Assembly: GCF_018327705.1 (NCBI RefSeq)
Contig: NZ_BNEM01000002.1
Coordinates: 62,001-126,000 of the forward strand
Reading direction: 5' to 3'
DNA: 64,000 nucleotides
From: Catellatospora sp. TT07R-123
GTDB lineage: Bacteria; Actinomycetota; Actinomycetes; Mycobacteriales; Micromonosporaceae
In this document: one piece after another, positions 15,804 to 23,833 of the stretch
Position numbering within the stretch: the first letter of the stretch is position 1
Layout: each line of letters begins with the position of its first letter
Position numbers and translations under genes: made by a program
Notes under the pieces: model-generated
What the model was told of the DNA's origin: nothing
Seen by the model: the letters and a program-made list of their open reading frames with translations, nothing else
Database searches by the model: none

Positions 15804-17389
15804 TGCTGCTCCCCCTTGGCCGGCTGCTCCAGGATGTCGGTGGCCGGGTTGTAGTAGCCGTCCTCGTGCGCGGCGACGCCGTCACGGCCCTTGCCCCGGT
15901 CGGCGGGCCGCTTCATGATCCCGAACGTGCCGTCGGCGATCGCCTTGAGCAGGGTGTCGTCCTCGATCTTCGCCAGCAGGTCGATCGCCTCGTCCAGGAC
16001 CTGGTGGGCGCGCTGCTGGATGAACCCGCCGGGCGCGGGCATGAAGTCCTCGTGCAGCTTGCCCGCCGCGTTCAGCACGTACCGGACGTTCTGCAGGGCG
16101 ATGTCGCGGTCGGACAGCCACGGCGTCACCACCGCCTCGGTCATCATGCCGACCAGCAGGATGCCCTGCCCGGTCAGCGCCCCGACCAGGTTGAAGAACC
16201 CGTCGAGCAGGTTGCCGCGGAAGACGTCGCCGGTCATGTGCTTGGTCGGCGGCATCCACTTCAGCGGCGCGTCCGGGAACAGCTCCCGGGCCAGCAGCGC
16301 GTGCGCCAGTTCGAGGCGGAACGACTCCGGCAGATCCGGGTTGATCTCGAACGCGTGCCCGAGGCCCAGCTGCCAGTCGGCCAGCCCGGCCTCGTGCGCG
16401 AAGTACTCGTTGAGCAGCTGCGACACCGTGACCGTGTGCGCGGCCTCGACCGCGTCGGCGGTGGTGAGGTAGTTGTCCTCGCCGGTGTTGATGACGATCC
16501 CCGCGCGGGCGTGGATCTGGCGGGAGAACCGCTGGTCGACGAAGGTGCGGATCGGGTTGATGTCGCGGAACAGGATGCCGTACATCGAGTCGTTGAGCAT
16601 CATGTCCAGCCGCTGGAGCCCGGCCAGGGTCGCGATCTCCGGCATGCACAGGCCCGACGCGTAGTTGGTCAGGCGCACATAGCGGCCCAGCTCGCGGCTC
16701 GACTCGTCCAGGGCGGCGCGCATCAGGCGGAAGTTCTCCTGCGTGGCGTACGTGCCCGCGAAGCCCTCGCGGGTCGCGCCCTCGGGGACGTAGTCCAGCA
16801 GCGACTGGCCGGTCGAGCGGATCACCGCGATCACGTCGGCGCCCGCGCGGGCGGCGGCCTGCGCCTGCGGGATGTCCTCGTAGATGTCGCCGGTCGCCAC
16901 GATCAGGTAGATCCACGGGCGCTGCTTCGGGTCGCCGTACTTCTTGATCATCTTGTCGCGTTCGACGCGGTTGCGGTCGACCTGCCTGATCCCGGCGGCG
17001 ACCGCCCGGCGCGACGCCTTGCGCGCCGCCGTCGCGGCCTTGCCGCCGGGCAGGTCGAACCGCAACGACCCCGACGCCGCCTTCTGCGCCAGCAGCGTCA
17101 GGTCCGCACCTGACCCGGCCAGGCCGTGCTCGGCCACGGCGTGGAACACCGGCAGCGCCACCCCGTGCCCCAGCCCCACGTCGGCGCGCACCGCGTCGAC
17201 CAGGCGGTTCACCCACGGAATACCGTCGGCGTCGGCGCCGGTGATCCCGGCCAACCGCAGCACCGCCCGCTCCACCGACACGGTGGTGTGCGAGCGGGCC
17301 ATGTCCACGACCGGCCGCCCGGCCCGTGCCGCCAGGGCACGGGCACGGGCGACCAGTTCCGGGTCCAGATGCAGCTTATTGCTGTGCAT
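15800..17389 (-). CDS. kamD: Lysine 5,6-aminomutase alpha subunit
   Basis: 529 residues, close to the 516 of Clostridium KamD. It is a TIM-barrel subunit that binds adenosylcobalamin and PLP phosphate together with KamE. Characteristic stretches are PWIYLIVATGDIYEDIPQAQ, IAVIRSTGQSLLDYVPEGAT, YVRLTNYASGLCMPEI, MYGILFRDINPIRTFVDQ and KWMPPTKHMTGDVFRG. The product with KamE is 3,5-diaminohexanoate. The ATG at 17389 follows GGAGAAA and lies 14 bases inside the end of the amidohydrolase gene; its stop overlaps the kamE start. Confidence 0.95.
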   Translation of the reverse strand: MHSNKLHLDPELVARARALAARAGRPVVDMARSHTTVSVERAVLRLAGITGADADGIPWVNRLVDAVRADVGLGHGVALPVFHAVAEHGLAGSGADLTLLAQKAASGSLRFDLPGGKAATAARKASRRAVAAGIRQVDRNRVERDKMIKKYGDPKQRPWIYLIVATGDIYEDIPQAQAAARAGADVIAVIRSTGQSLLDYVPEGATREGFAGTYATQENFRLMRAALDESSRELGRYVRLTNYASGLCMPEIATLAGLQRLDMMLNDSMYGILFRDINPIRTFVDQRFSRQIHARAGIVINTGEDNYLTTADAVEAAHTVTVSQLLNEYFAHEAGLADWQLGLGHAFEINPDLPESFRLELAHALLARELFPDAPLKWMPPTKHMTGDVFRGNLLDGFFNLVGALTGQGILLVGMMTEAVVTPWLSDRDIALQNVRYVLNAAGKLHEDFMPAPGGFIQQRAHQVLDEAIDLLAKIEDDTLLKAIADGTFGIMKRPADRGKGRDGVAAHEDGYYNPATDILEQPAKGEQQ

Positions 17390-18926
17390 AGATGGTTTCT
17401 CCACGAAGGACGGTACGGACACAAACCGGCAGCTCGTCATGCTGCCCAAGCATCGGAAGGGTTCCCTGCAGCCCGGCCGGGGCGCGCCACACCGCGAAAG
17501 TCGCCGGCGCCCCCGGCACCAGCACCCCCTCGCCGTCGCGGTGCACCGACCGCCAGCCGCCACGCGTGTGCGCCGCGAACGCCGACTTCGCACTCATCCG
17601 CTGCTGCGGGTTGAAGTGCCACATCGCCGCCCGGACGCTGCCCCACGGGTCCAGGGGTGTCACCGGGCTGTCCGACCCGAACGCCAGCGCCACCCCGGTG
17701 TTGTGCATCTGCCCCATCGGGTTGGACGCCAGGCTCCGCTCCACGCCCAGGCGCTGGGCGTACATCTGGGCGGTGCCGCCCCAGAGGCGGTCGAACGCCG
17801 GCTGCATGCTCGCCACGATCCCGAACTCCACGAACGCCGCGATCAGCCGCTTGTCCATGATCTCGGCATGCTCCACCCGGTGCCGGGCGTCGCGGATCGC
17901 GTCCACGCCGAGCCGCTGCTCGGCCAGCGCGAACCCCGCCACCACCGTGGAGATCGCCTCGTCGCCGATGGCGTGGAAGCCGCCCTGCATCCGGTGCGCG
18001 TGGCAGTCCAGCAGGTGGTCGCGCACCTGCTCGGCGGTGACGTAGCCGTGCCCGCAGCCCTGCTCGCCGTCCAGGTAGTTCTTCGTGACGTGCGCGGTGC
18101 GCGAACCCAGGGCGCCGTCGGCGTACAGGTCACCGCCCGCGCCCACCGCGCCGAGCTCCCGGGCCTTGGCCGCGCCCATCAGCTCGCCCCAGAACCCGTA
18201 CACCTCGGGCAGGCCCTGGCCCGACAGGCGGAGCAGGTCGGTGAAGTCGTTCTCGCTCGACGTGCCGGGGCCGCCGCACTCGTGCACCGCCGCGATCCCC
18301 AGCGACGCCGCATGCCGCAGCGCCGTCACCTGCGCCTGCTGCCGCTGCCCGTACGTGATCTGCCCGAACGCCTTCTCCCGCACCACATGGTGGGCGTCCC
18401 GGCGGACCCAGCCCGACTCGTCGTAGCCCGGCACGCCGACGGCCAGAGCCAGCAGGTCCGAGGAGACCAGCGCCGAATGGATCGACGCCTGCGACAGGTA
18501 CACGCTGCGCCCGCCCGCCGCCCGGTCCAGCTCCGCCGCGCTCGGCGGCGTCTGCGCCGCGCCCCAGGTGCTCTCGTCGAACCCGTGTCCCAGCACCACC
18601 GCGTCCTGCCCCAGCCCGTCGGCGAACCCCGACACCGCCTTCAGCAGGTCCGTCGCGCTGCGCACGGCCGACAGGTCCAGCCCCGCCAACGCCAGCCCCG
18701 TGTCCGTGGCGTGCACGTGCGCGTCCACGAACGCCGGGGTCACCAGCGCACCACCGAGATCGACCCGCACGTCGGCCGACGGCGCGTCGGCCAGGGGGCC
18801 CAGCCACACGATCGTCTGGCCGCGCGTCAGCATCGCCGTCGCGGCCGGGTCGGCGGGACTGCGAACGACGGCGTTGCACCACAGCGTCGTGGGCTCGGCC
18901 GGCAGGGGGGTCACCGAAGTCTGCAT
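17376..18926 (-). CDS. Metal-dependent amidohydrolase (YtcJ-like, amidohydrolase_3)
   Basis: 516 residues. The N-terminal beta-sandwich contains LGPLADAPSADVRVDLGGALVTPAFVDAHVHATD, where HVH is the first metal site of the TIM barrel. Later metal-site candidates are HECGG, FHAIGDEA and VEHAEI, and FGSDSPVTPLDPW carries the catalytic Asp. Family members hydrolyse C-N bonds of formamides, hydantoins and related amides. It sits between kdd (4-base gap) and kamD (14-base overlap), so it is co-transcribed with the lysine pathway, although no such enzyme belongs to the known route. It might release lysine or a pathway intermediate from an amide. Confidence 0.85.
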   Translation of the reverse strand: MQTSVTPLPAEPTTLWCNAVVRSPADPAATAMLTRGQTIVWLGPLADAPSADVRVDLGGALVTPAFVDAHVHATDTGLALAGLDLSAVRSATDLLKAVSGFADGLGQDAVVLGHGFDESTWGAAQTPPSAAELDRAAGGRSVYLSQASIHSALVSSDLLALAVGVPGYDESGWVRRDAHHVVREKAFGQITYGQRQQAQVTALRHAASLGIAAVHECGGPGTSSENDFTDLLRLSGQGLPEVYGFWGELMGAAKARELGAVGAGGDLYADGALGSRTAHVTKNYLDGEQGCGHGYVTAEQVRDHLLDCHAHRMQGGFHAIGDEAISTVVAGFALAEQRLGVDAIRDARHRVEHAEIMDKRLIAAFVEFGIVASMQPAFDRLWGGTAQMYAQRLGVERSLASNPMGQMHNTGVALAFGSDSPVTPLDPWGSVRAAMWHFNPQQRMSAKSAFAAHTRGGWRSVHRDGEGVLVPGAPATFAVWRAPAGLQGTLPMLGQHDELPVCVRTVLRGETIYAQQ

Positions 18927-18930
18927 GTGG

Positions 18931-20004
18931 TCAGTGTGCCGTGTCCGGCCCGGCCGACGAGGACTCCTGCCGCAGGCGGGACTCGAACAATTCCCGAACC
19001 GCCGGGACCGACCGCAGCAGCCCCAGCGCGTACGCCGCGTGCCCCGGCACGTAGCCGTTGCCGACCAGCATCGTCACATCCGCGGCCAGGCCCTCGGCGC
19101 CCAGCGCCGCCGCCGCGAAACTCGTCGCCATCGAGAAGAAGATCACGGTGCCGCCGTCGGCGGTCGACAGGATCGCCCCGTGCTCGCAGCCGGGCACGTC
19201 CACGCAGACCACCGTCACGTCGGCCGGGCCGCCCAGCGCCGCCGACACCGCCGCGGCCAGGGCCACCGGGTCGCGGGCGTCGGCCAGCGCGACGACGTCG
19301 GCCAGGCCGGTCGGCTCCAGCAGGGCGCGCTCGCGCTCCACCGGCACGATCCCGACGGTACGGGCCGCGCCGGCCGCCCGCGCCGCCGCCAGGGACAGCG
19401 ACCCGCTCTTGCCGGCCCCGCCGATCACCGCGACCGTGGGCGCGTTGCCGCGCTCGGCGTGCTGGCGCACCACCCGCGCCGTCAGCGCCGGGGCGCCGCA
19501 CACGTCCATCACCGCGAGCGACAGCTCCGGGTCCAGGTCGGCGGGCAGCACCGCCGCGATCGAACGCGCGAACAGGACCGCGTGGCCCTCGCACGGCACC
19601 TGCTCGCTGCGGCCGTCCCAGCGCTTGAGCCCGTCGGTGACGGCGAGCGGGGTGAGGGTCAGCGAGACCAGGGTCGCGACGCGGTCGCCGACGCTCAGGC
19701 CGAGCGGGGACTGCGGGCCGACGGCCTCGACGGTGCCGATGAGCATGCCGCCGGACCCGGTCACCGGGTTCTGCATCTTGCCGCGCGCCCCGATGATGTC
19801 CAGGACCTCGGCGCGGACGGCGTCGCCGTCACCGGCGTGCTTGGTCTCCAGTTGCCGGAAGCTCGCCGCGTCCAGGTTCAGGCGCTCGACGGAGATGCGC
19901 ACCTCGTCCTGCCCGATCTGCGCCGAATTGTCCAGCCGAAGCGCCGCCTGGGGCAGCACGCCCTTCGGCTCCAGCACCCGGTGCAGCCCGATCGGTGACG
20001 TCAT
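18931..20004 (-). CDS. kdd: L-erythro-3,5-diaminohexanoate dehydrogenase
   Basis: 357 residues, matching Kdd of lysine-fermenting bacteria. The N-terminus (GLHRVLEPKGVLPQAALRLDN; DEVRISVERLNLDAASFRQL) is family-specific; the NAD site is TVAVIGGAGKSGSLSLAAARAAGA near residues 186-209. It oxidises 3,5-diaminohexanoate to 3-keto-5-aminohexanoate with release of ammonia. GGAG precedes the ATG. It is the first gene of the minus-strand operon and diverges from kamA across a 153-base promoter region. Confidence 0.92.
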   Translation of the reverse strand: MTSPIGLHRVLEPKGVLPQAALRLDNSAQIGQDEVRISVERLNLDAASFRQLETKHAGDGDAVRAEVLDIIGARGKMQNPVTGSGGMLIGTVEAVGPQSPLGLSVGDRVATLVSLTLTPLAVTDGLKRWDGRSEQVPCEGHAVLFARSIAAVLPADLDPELSLAVMDVCGAPALTARVVRQHAERGNAPTVAVIGGAGKSGSLSLAAARAAGAARTVGIVPVERERALLEPTGLADVVALADARDPVALAAAVSAALGGPADVTVVCVDVPGCEHGAILSTADGGTVIFFSMATSFAAAALGAEGLAADVTMLVGNGYVPGHAAYALGLLRSVPAVRELFESRLRQESSSAGPDTAH

Positions 20005-20071
20005 TGTCCGTTTCTCCTCAAAAAGTGCCGCTCCCCCGCGATCACGGAGGCAAATATGCTGCCCGACATGG

Positions 20072-20101
20072 TTGTCGCGGGAAATTCTACGGCAGAATAG
20101 T
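20072..20101 (+). promoter_or_regulatory. Candidate promoter of kamA
   Basis: TTGTCG (20072-20077) and AATAGT (20096-20101) are spaced by 18 bases in the divergent kdd-kamA region, about 57 bases before the kamA start. Both boxes are fair matches to vegetative -35 and -10 hexamers in an otherwise G+C-rich context. A minus-strand promoter for kdd must lie in the same 153 bases but is not clear. Confidence 0.4.
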
Positions 20102-20157
20102 TGGTGAGCCGAAGAAGTTCCAGTATGGTCATCTGGACCGCAAAGGAGAGGCCACCG

Positions 20158-21519
20158 ATGAACGCTGGGCAGCCCTACGAGTACCGCCGCGTGGAACTCG
20201 TCGAACCCGACTGGACCCGGTTCCCGGGCTGGCGGAACGTCACCCCCGCGCAGTGGGACTCCGCACAGTGGCAGCGCGTCAACTGCGTCAAGAACATCAA
20301 GCAGCTGCGCGCCCTGCTCGGTGACACCGTCGACGAGCGGTTCTACGCCGACCTCGAAGCCGACCAGAAGCACATGGCCACCATGTCGATGCTGGTCCCG
20401 CCGCAGATGCTCAACACCATGGCGCGCGAGGAGCTGACCACCGAGGCGTTCTACGCCGACCCGGTCCGCCGCTACATGATCCCGGTGGCCTCCGACCGGC
20501 TCACCGAGTGGGCCAGTCACCCGCACGCCAGCCGCGACAGCCTGCACGAGCACGACATGTGGGTCGCCGAGGGCCTCACCCACCGGTACCCGACCAAGGT
20601 GCTCGCCGAGCTGCTGTCCACCTGCCCGCAGTACTGCGGCCACTGCACCCGCATGGACCTGGTCGGCAACTCCACGCCCGCCGTCGAGAAGCTCAAGCTG
20701 GAGCTCAAGCCGGTCGACCGCTACGACGCCCACATCGCCTACCTCAAGGCCCACCCGGGCGTGCGCGACGTCGTCGTGTCCGGCGGCGACGTGGCCAACG
20801 TCCCGTGGAAGAGCCTCGAGTCGTACCTGATGCGGCTGCTGGAGATCGACACCATCCGCGACATCCGCCTGGCCACCAAGGCGCTGATGGGCCTGCCCCA
20901 GCACTGGCTGCAGCCCGACGTCGTCGAGGGCCTGGAGCGCGTCGCCCGCACCGCCCGCCGCCGCGGCGTCAACCTGGCCATCCACACCCACGTCAACCAC
21001 GTCAACTCGATCACCCCGACCGTCGCCCGCGCCGCCAAGACGGCGCTGGAGGTCGGCGTGCGCGACGTGCGCAACCAGGGCGTGCTCATGCGCGGCGTCA
21101 ACGCCACCAGCCCGGACCTGCTCGACCTGTGCTTCGCGCTCCAGGGCGAGGCCAACATCCTGCCGTACTACTTCTACATGTGCGACATGATCCCCAACGC
21201 CGAGCACTGGCGCGTCTCGGTCGCGCACGCCCAGGCCCTGCAGCACGACATCATGGGCTACCTGCCCGGCTACGCCACCCCGCGCATCGTCTGCGACGTG
21301 CCGTTCGTCGGCAAGCGCTGGGTGCACATGCTCACCGAGTACGACCGCGACAACGGCATCTCGTACTGGACCAAGAACTACCGCACCTCGATCGAGGCCA
21401 CCCAGGACTCCGAGGTGCTCGCCAAGCGCTACGCCTACTACGACCCGATCGACACCCTGCCCGAGTCGGGCCAGAAGTGGTGGCGCAAGCAGGTCGAGGA
21501 GCAGCAGCACCAGGACTGA
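20158..21519 (+). CDS. kamA: KamA family radical SAM aminomutase, probable lysine 2,3-aminomutase
   Basis: 453 residues. The radical SAM cluster motif is CPQYCGHC (Cys156, Cys160, Cys163 as CxxxCxxC). Other KamA-family stretches are VVVSGGDVANVPWKSLESYL, NLAIHTHVNHVNSITP, NQGVLMRGVNA and YYFYMCDMIP. KamA converts L-lysine to L-beta-lysine with SAM, a [4Fe-4S] cluster and PLP. The ATG at 20158 is chosen over an in-frame ATG at 20101 because AAAGGAGAG lies just upstream. It is somewhat longer than Clostridium KamA (416), and a glutamate- or other amino-acid-specific variant is possible. The divergent kamDE/kdd/kal operon strongly supports lysine. Confidence 0.88.
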   Translation: MNAGQPYEYRRVELVEPDWTRFPGWRNVTPAQWDSAQWQRVNCVKNIKQLRALLGDTVDERFYADLEADQKHMATMSMLVPPQMLNTMAREELTTEAFYADPVRRYMIPVASDRLTEWASHPHASRDSLHEHDMWVAEGLTHRYPTKVLAELLSTCPQYCGHCTRMDLVGNSTPAVEKLKLELKPVDRYDAHIAYLKAHPGVRDVVVSGGDVANVPWKSLESYLMRLLEIDTIRDIRLATKALMGLPQHWLQPDVVEGLERVARTARRRGVNLAIHTHVNHVNSITPTVARAAKTALEVGVRDVRNQGVLMRGVNATSPDLLDLCFALQGEANILPYYFYMCDMIPNAEHWRVSVAHAQALQHDIMGYLPGYATPRIVCDVPFVGKRWVHMLTEYDRDNGISYWTKNYRTSIEATQDSEVLAKRYAYYDPIDTLPESGQKWWRKQVEEQQHQD

Positions 21520-21540
21520 CCACCCTGACCGTACGACCTT

Positions 21541-21574
21541 CGAAGGCGCCTGCCGGGCTCAGCAGGCGCCTTCG
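21541..21574. terminator. Bidirectional hairpin terminator after kamA
   Basis: A 13-bp perfect stem (21541-21553 with 21562-21574) encloses an 8-base loop, 21 bases after the kamA stop. The stop codon of the convergent methyltransferase lies in the loop, so the hairpin serves both genes. Confidence 0.75.
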
Positions 21575-22462
21575 GCGTATCCGGCCGACGGCGCCGTCCC
21601 GGCCACCACCCAGATCGTCAGCGCCACCAGGAACTCGTCGCGCTCGGCCGCGTCCGCCACCGCGGCCAGCCATCGCCCCACCATCTCGTCGTTGCCCGGA
21701 TCGTGGCCCACGATCTGCATCAGCAGGTCGTGCTCGAAGTACGGCACCACGTGCTGTGCCTCGACCGGGTCGCAGAAGTGCAGCGTCACCGGGTGGCACT
21801 CGACCTCGACCGCCCCGGCCTGCTTCAGCCGGTTGCGCAGCGTACGCCCGATCGACGGGTTGCTCATCACCGACCGCTGCCGCATCCGCCACAGCATCGG
21901 CGTCAGCACCTCGTAGGCGATGCCCTCGAACGTCAGCGACTCCCAGTTCGGTGTCGACCAGGCACACCCGCCCGCCGGGCCGCGTCACCCGCACCAGCTC
22001 CGCCACCACCGCCTCGGCGTCGTCGAGATGTTGCAGCGTACGTTCGCAGCGCACCGCGTCGAAGCTGCTCGACGGATAGTCCAGCGCCGTCAGGTCACCG
22101 GCGACGAAACGCACCGGCGCCGCGCCCGGATGCGCCTTCAGCCACACCGCGTACCGGCGGTCGGCCAGCGCGAGCATGTTCTGCGAGTTGTCGACGCCGT
22201 CCACCGACCCCTCGGGGCCGACCCGCAGCGCCAGCGGATAGACCGCCTCGCCCAGCCCGCAGCCGCCGTCGAGCACCCGGTGGCCGGGCGCCAGCCGCAT
22301 CGCATCGGCCGCCAGCGCGCGGATGCGCCCGATCGACGGGTGCGCCGCCGCCGACTCCAGGTATGCCGCCATCCTCGCCCGGATCTCCGCCGGGGTGCGG
22401 TCCACCACGGCGTAGTGCGGGATGAGCGGCTGTTCGCCCACCTCTCCATTCTCGGAGCGCAC
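21559..22462 (-). pseudogene. SAM-dependent methyltransferase interrupted by a single-base frameshift
   Basis: Two reading frames together give a full class I methyltransferase of about 300 residues. The first frame holds the SAM site VLDGGCGLGEAVYPLALRVG and CERTLQHLDDAEAVVAELVRVTRPGGRVCLVDTEL; the protein then continues in another frame with SLTFEGIAYEVLTPMLWRM to the end FLVALTIWVVAG. The break lies near 21946-21949, where removing one T (A on the coding strand) restores a VDTDWESLTF sequence expected of the family. It is either a recent pseudogene or a sequencing error. Target of methylation unknown. Confidence 0.75.
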
Positions 22463-22584
22463 CGGCCCGCCCGGCCCCGCCCTTCGGTATGTCGCGGCCC
22501 GAAGGCGGGCATCCGGTGACGTGGGGAATGCGACTCGGCGGCGGATAGCGCCCGGAGGCGGCCAGGCACCGCTAACGTGTGATC

Positions 22585-23148
22585 ATGCGTGAGATCGTGC
22601 TGATCCGGCACGGGCAGACCGAATGGAGCGCCAACGGGCGCCATACCTCCTTCACCGACCTGCCGCTGACCGCCGAGGGCGAACGGCAGGCCGGGCGGCT
22701 GGCGTCGCAGCTGGCCGGGCGGGCGTTCGCGGCCGTGCTCTGCTCGCCCCTGCAGCGCGCCGTGCGCACCGCGGCGCTGGCCGGGCTGGACGTCACCGCC
22801 ACCGACGACGACCTGCTGGAATGGAACTACGGCGCGTACGAGGGCCGCACCACCAGCGAGATCAGGCTGGAACGTCCCGACTGGACGCAGTGGCAGCACG
22901 GCTGCCCCGGCGGCGAGACGGCCGGGCAGGTCGGCACCCGGGCCGACCGGGTCCTCGAACGCGCCCGCACGATGCTGGCCACCGGCGACGTCGCCCTGGT
23001 CGGCCACGGCCACCAGCTGCGGGTGCTCACCTCCCGCTGGCTCGGACTGCCTCCGGCCGACGGCGCGCTGTTCCGGCTGGAGACCGGCACGACCAGCGTG
23101 CTCGGCTACGAACGCGAGACCCCTGTGCTGCTGCGCTGGAACGCCTGA
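22585..23148 (+). CDS. Histidine phosphatase (phosphoglycerate mutase-like)
   Basis: 187 residues. The phosphohistidine motif IRHGQTEWS is at residues 7-15; the second catalytic region is ALVGHGHQLRVLTSRWLGL. CSPLQRAVRTA gives the conserved Arg. The short length and motif spacing fit the broad-specificity phosphatase/acid phosphatase branch (CobC/GpmB-like) rather than glycolytic GpmA. A TAACGT box (22573-22578) ends 6 bases before the ATG, suggesting a leaderless transcript. Substrate not predictable. Confidence 0.85.
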   Translation: MREIVLIRHGQTEWSANGRHTSFTDLPLTAEGERQAGRLASQLAGRAFAAVLCSPLQRAVRTAALAGLDVTATDDDLLEWNYGAYEGRTTSEIRLERPDWTQWQHGCPGGETAGQVGTRADRVLERARTMLATGDVALVGHGHQLRVLTSRWLGLPPADGALFRLETGTTSVLGYERETPVLLRWNA

Positions 23149-23160
23149 GGGCGCGGCCGG

Positions 23161-23718
23161 CTAGGCGGCCCGGCGACCGTCCAGCCGCGGCAGTGTCGGC
23201 CAGCGGGCGCTGGCCCAGTGCTGCCAGCTGTCGAAACCTGACGGCGGTGCCGGGACCGGTGCCTGGTCAAGCTCCGCCGCCGTGGGCGGCTGGCACAGGG
23301 CCAGGAACCGATCATGGTCCGCGTCGGTCATCGGGAACGTCGTCTCAGGGTGCTCGCGCCAGCGACGGCTCGCCCGCGCCCGGCGCTCCGACTCGTCGAT
23401 CTTGAGATATCTCAGCTCGAATCCCGCACCGGTCGACTCCGCGATCGTCCGAATCGCGTACCGCTCGTCGCTCGACCAGCACCCGAAGTCGAGGATGACC
23501 GAGGCTCCGCTGCGAAGTACCTCGTGCGCCGTCCAGATCATCCGGCCCTCAAGGATGTCCCGTCGACCGTCCGCCTCGCTGTCTCCGAACAGCGGAGCCA
23601 TCCAGTCGTCCGGGGTGAGGCGGAGTATGCGCCGCTCATCCGCGAGCTGCTTCGCCAGCGTCGTCTTCCCGGCACCCGGCAGGCCGACCGTCAGGAGGAG
23701 CGTGGGTCGCGTGATCAT
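23161..23718 (-). CDS. P-loop AAA/zeta-like kinase
   Basis: 185 residues. The Walker A motif GLPGAGKTTLAKQL lies near the N-terminus, followed by RLTPDDWM and ILEGRMIWTAHEVLRSGASVILDFG, then ERYAIRTIAESTGAGFELRYLK and a basic ARASRRW helix, a layout typical of small nucleotide/sugar kinases annotated as AAA family ATPases. It converges on the histidine phosphatase with a 12-base gap. The ATG at 23718 places the P-loop near the N-terminus, as usual; an ATG at 23796 would add 26 residues without family similarity. No antitoxin partner is seen. Confidence 0.7.
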   Translation of the reverse strand: MITRPTLLLTVGLPGAGKTTLAKQLADERRILRLTPDDWMAPLFGDSEADGRRDILEGRMIWTAHEVLRSGASVILDFGCWSSDERYAIRTIAESTGAGFELRYLKIDESERRARASRRWREHPETTFPMTDADHDRFLALCQPPTAAELDQAPVPAPPSGFDSWQHWASARWPTLPRLDGRRAA

Positions 23719-23833
23719 CTGCTCACGGTGCCAGCCGCCTTCACGGCCGGGCAACTGGTTTGCCCGCCTGGTCGTCCATCGCACGAGCAAGATCAAAGAT
23801 TGACGGCGTGGATCGGCGGTACGAGCGTGGGGC

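Noticed and set aside
20005-20157. Possible cobalamin riboswitch controlling the B12-dependent operon
   Set aside because: The 153-base gap is too short for a full cobalamin riboswitch and I see no B12-box-like sequence.
13326-21519. Possible presence of kce (3-keto-5-aminohexanoate cleavage enzyme)
   Set aside because: Every open frame in the locus was considered; none shows the BKACE/DUF849 pattern. The amidohydrolase is from an unrelated family.
23161-23718. Zeta-type toxin of a toxin-antitoxin pair
   Set aside because: The P-loop kinase lacks an adjacent small antitoxin gene and the sequence fits generic small AAA kinases equally well.
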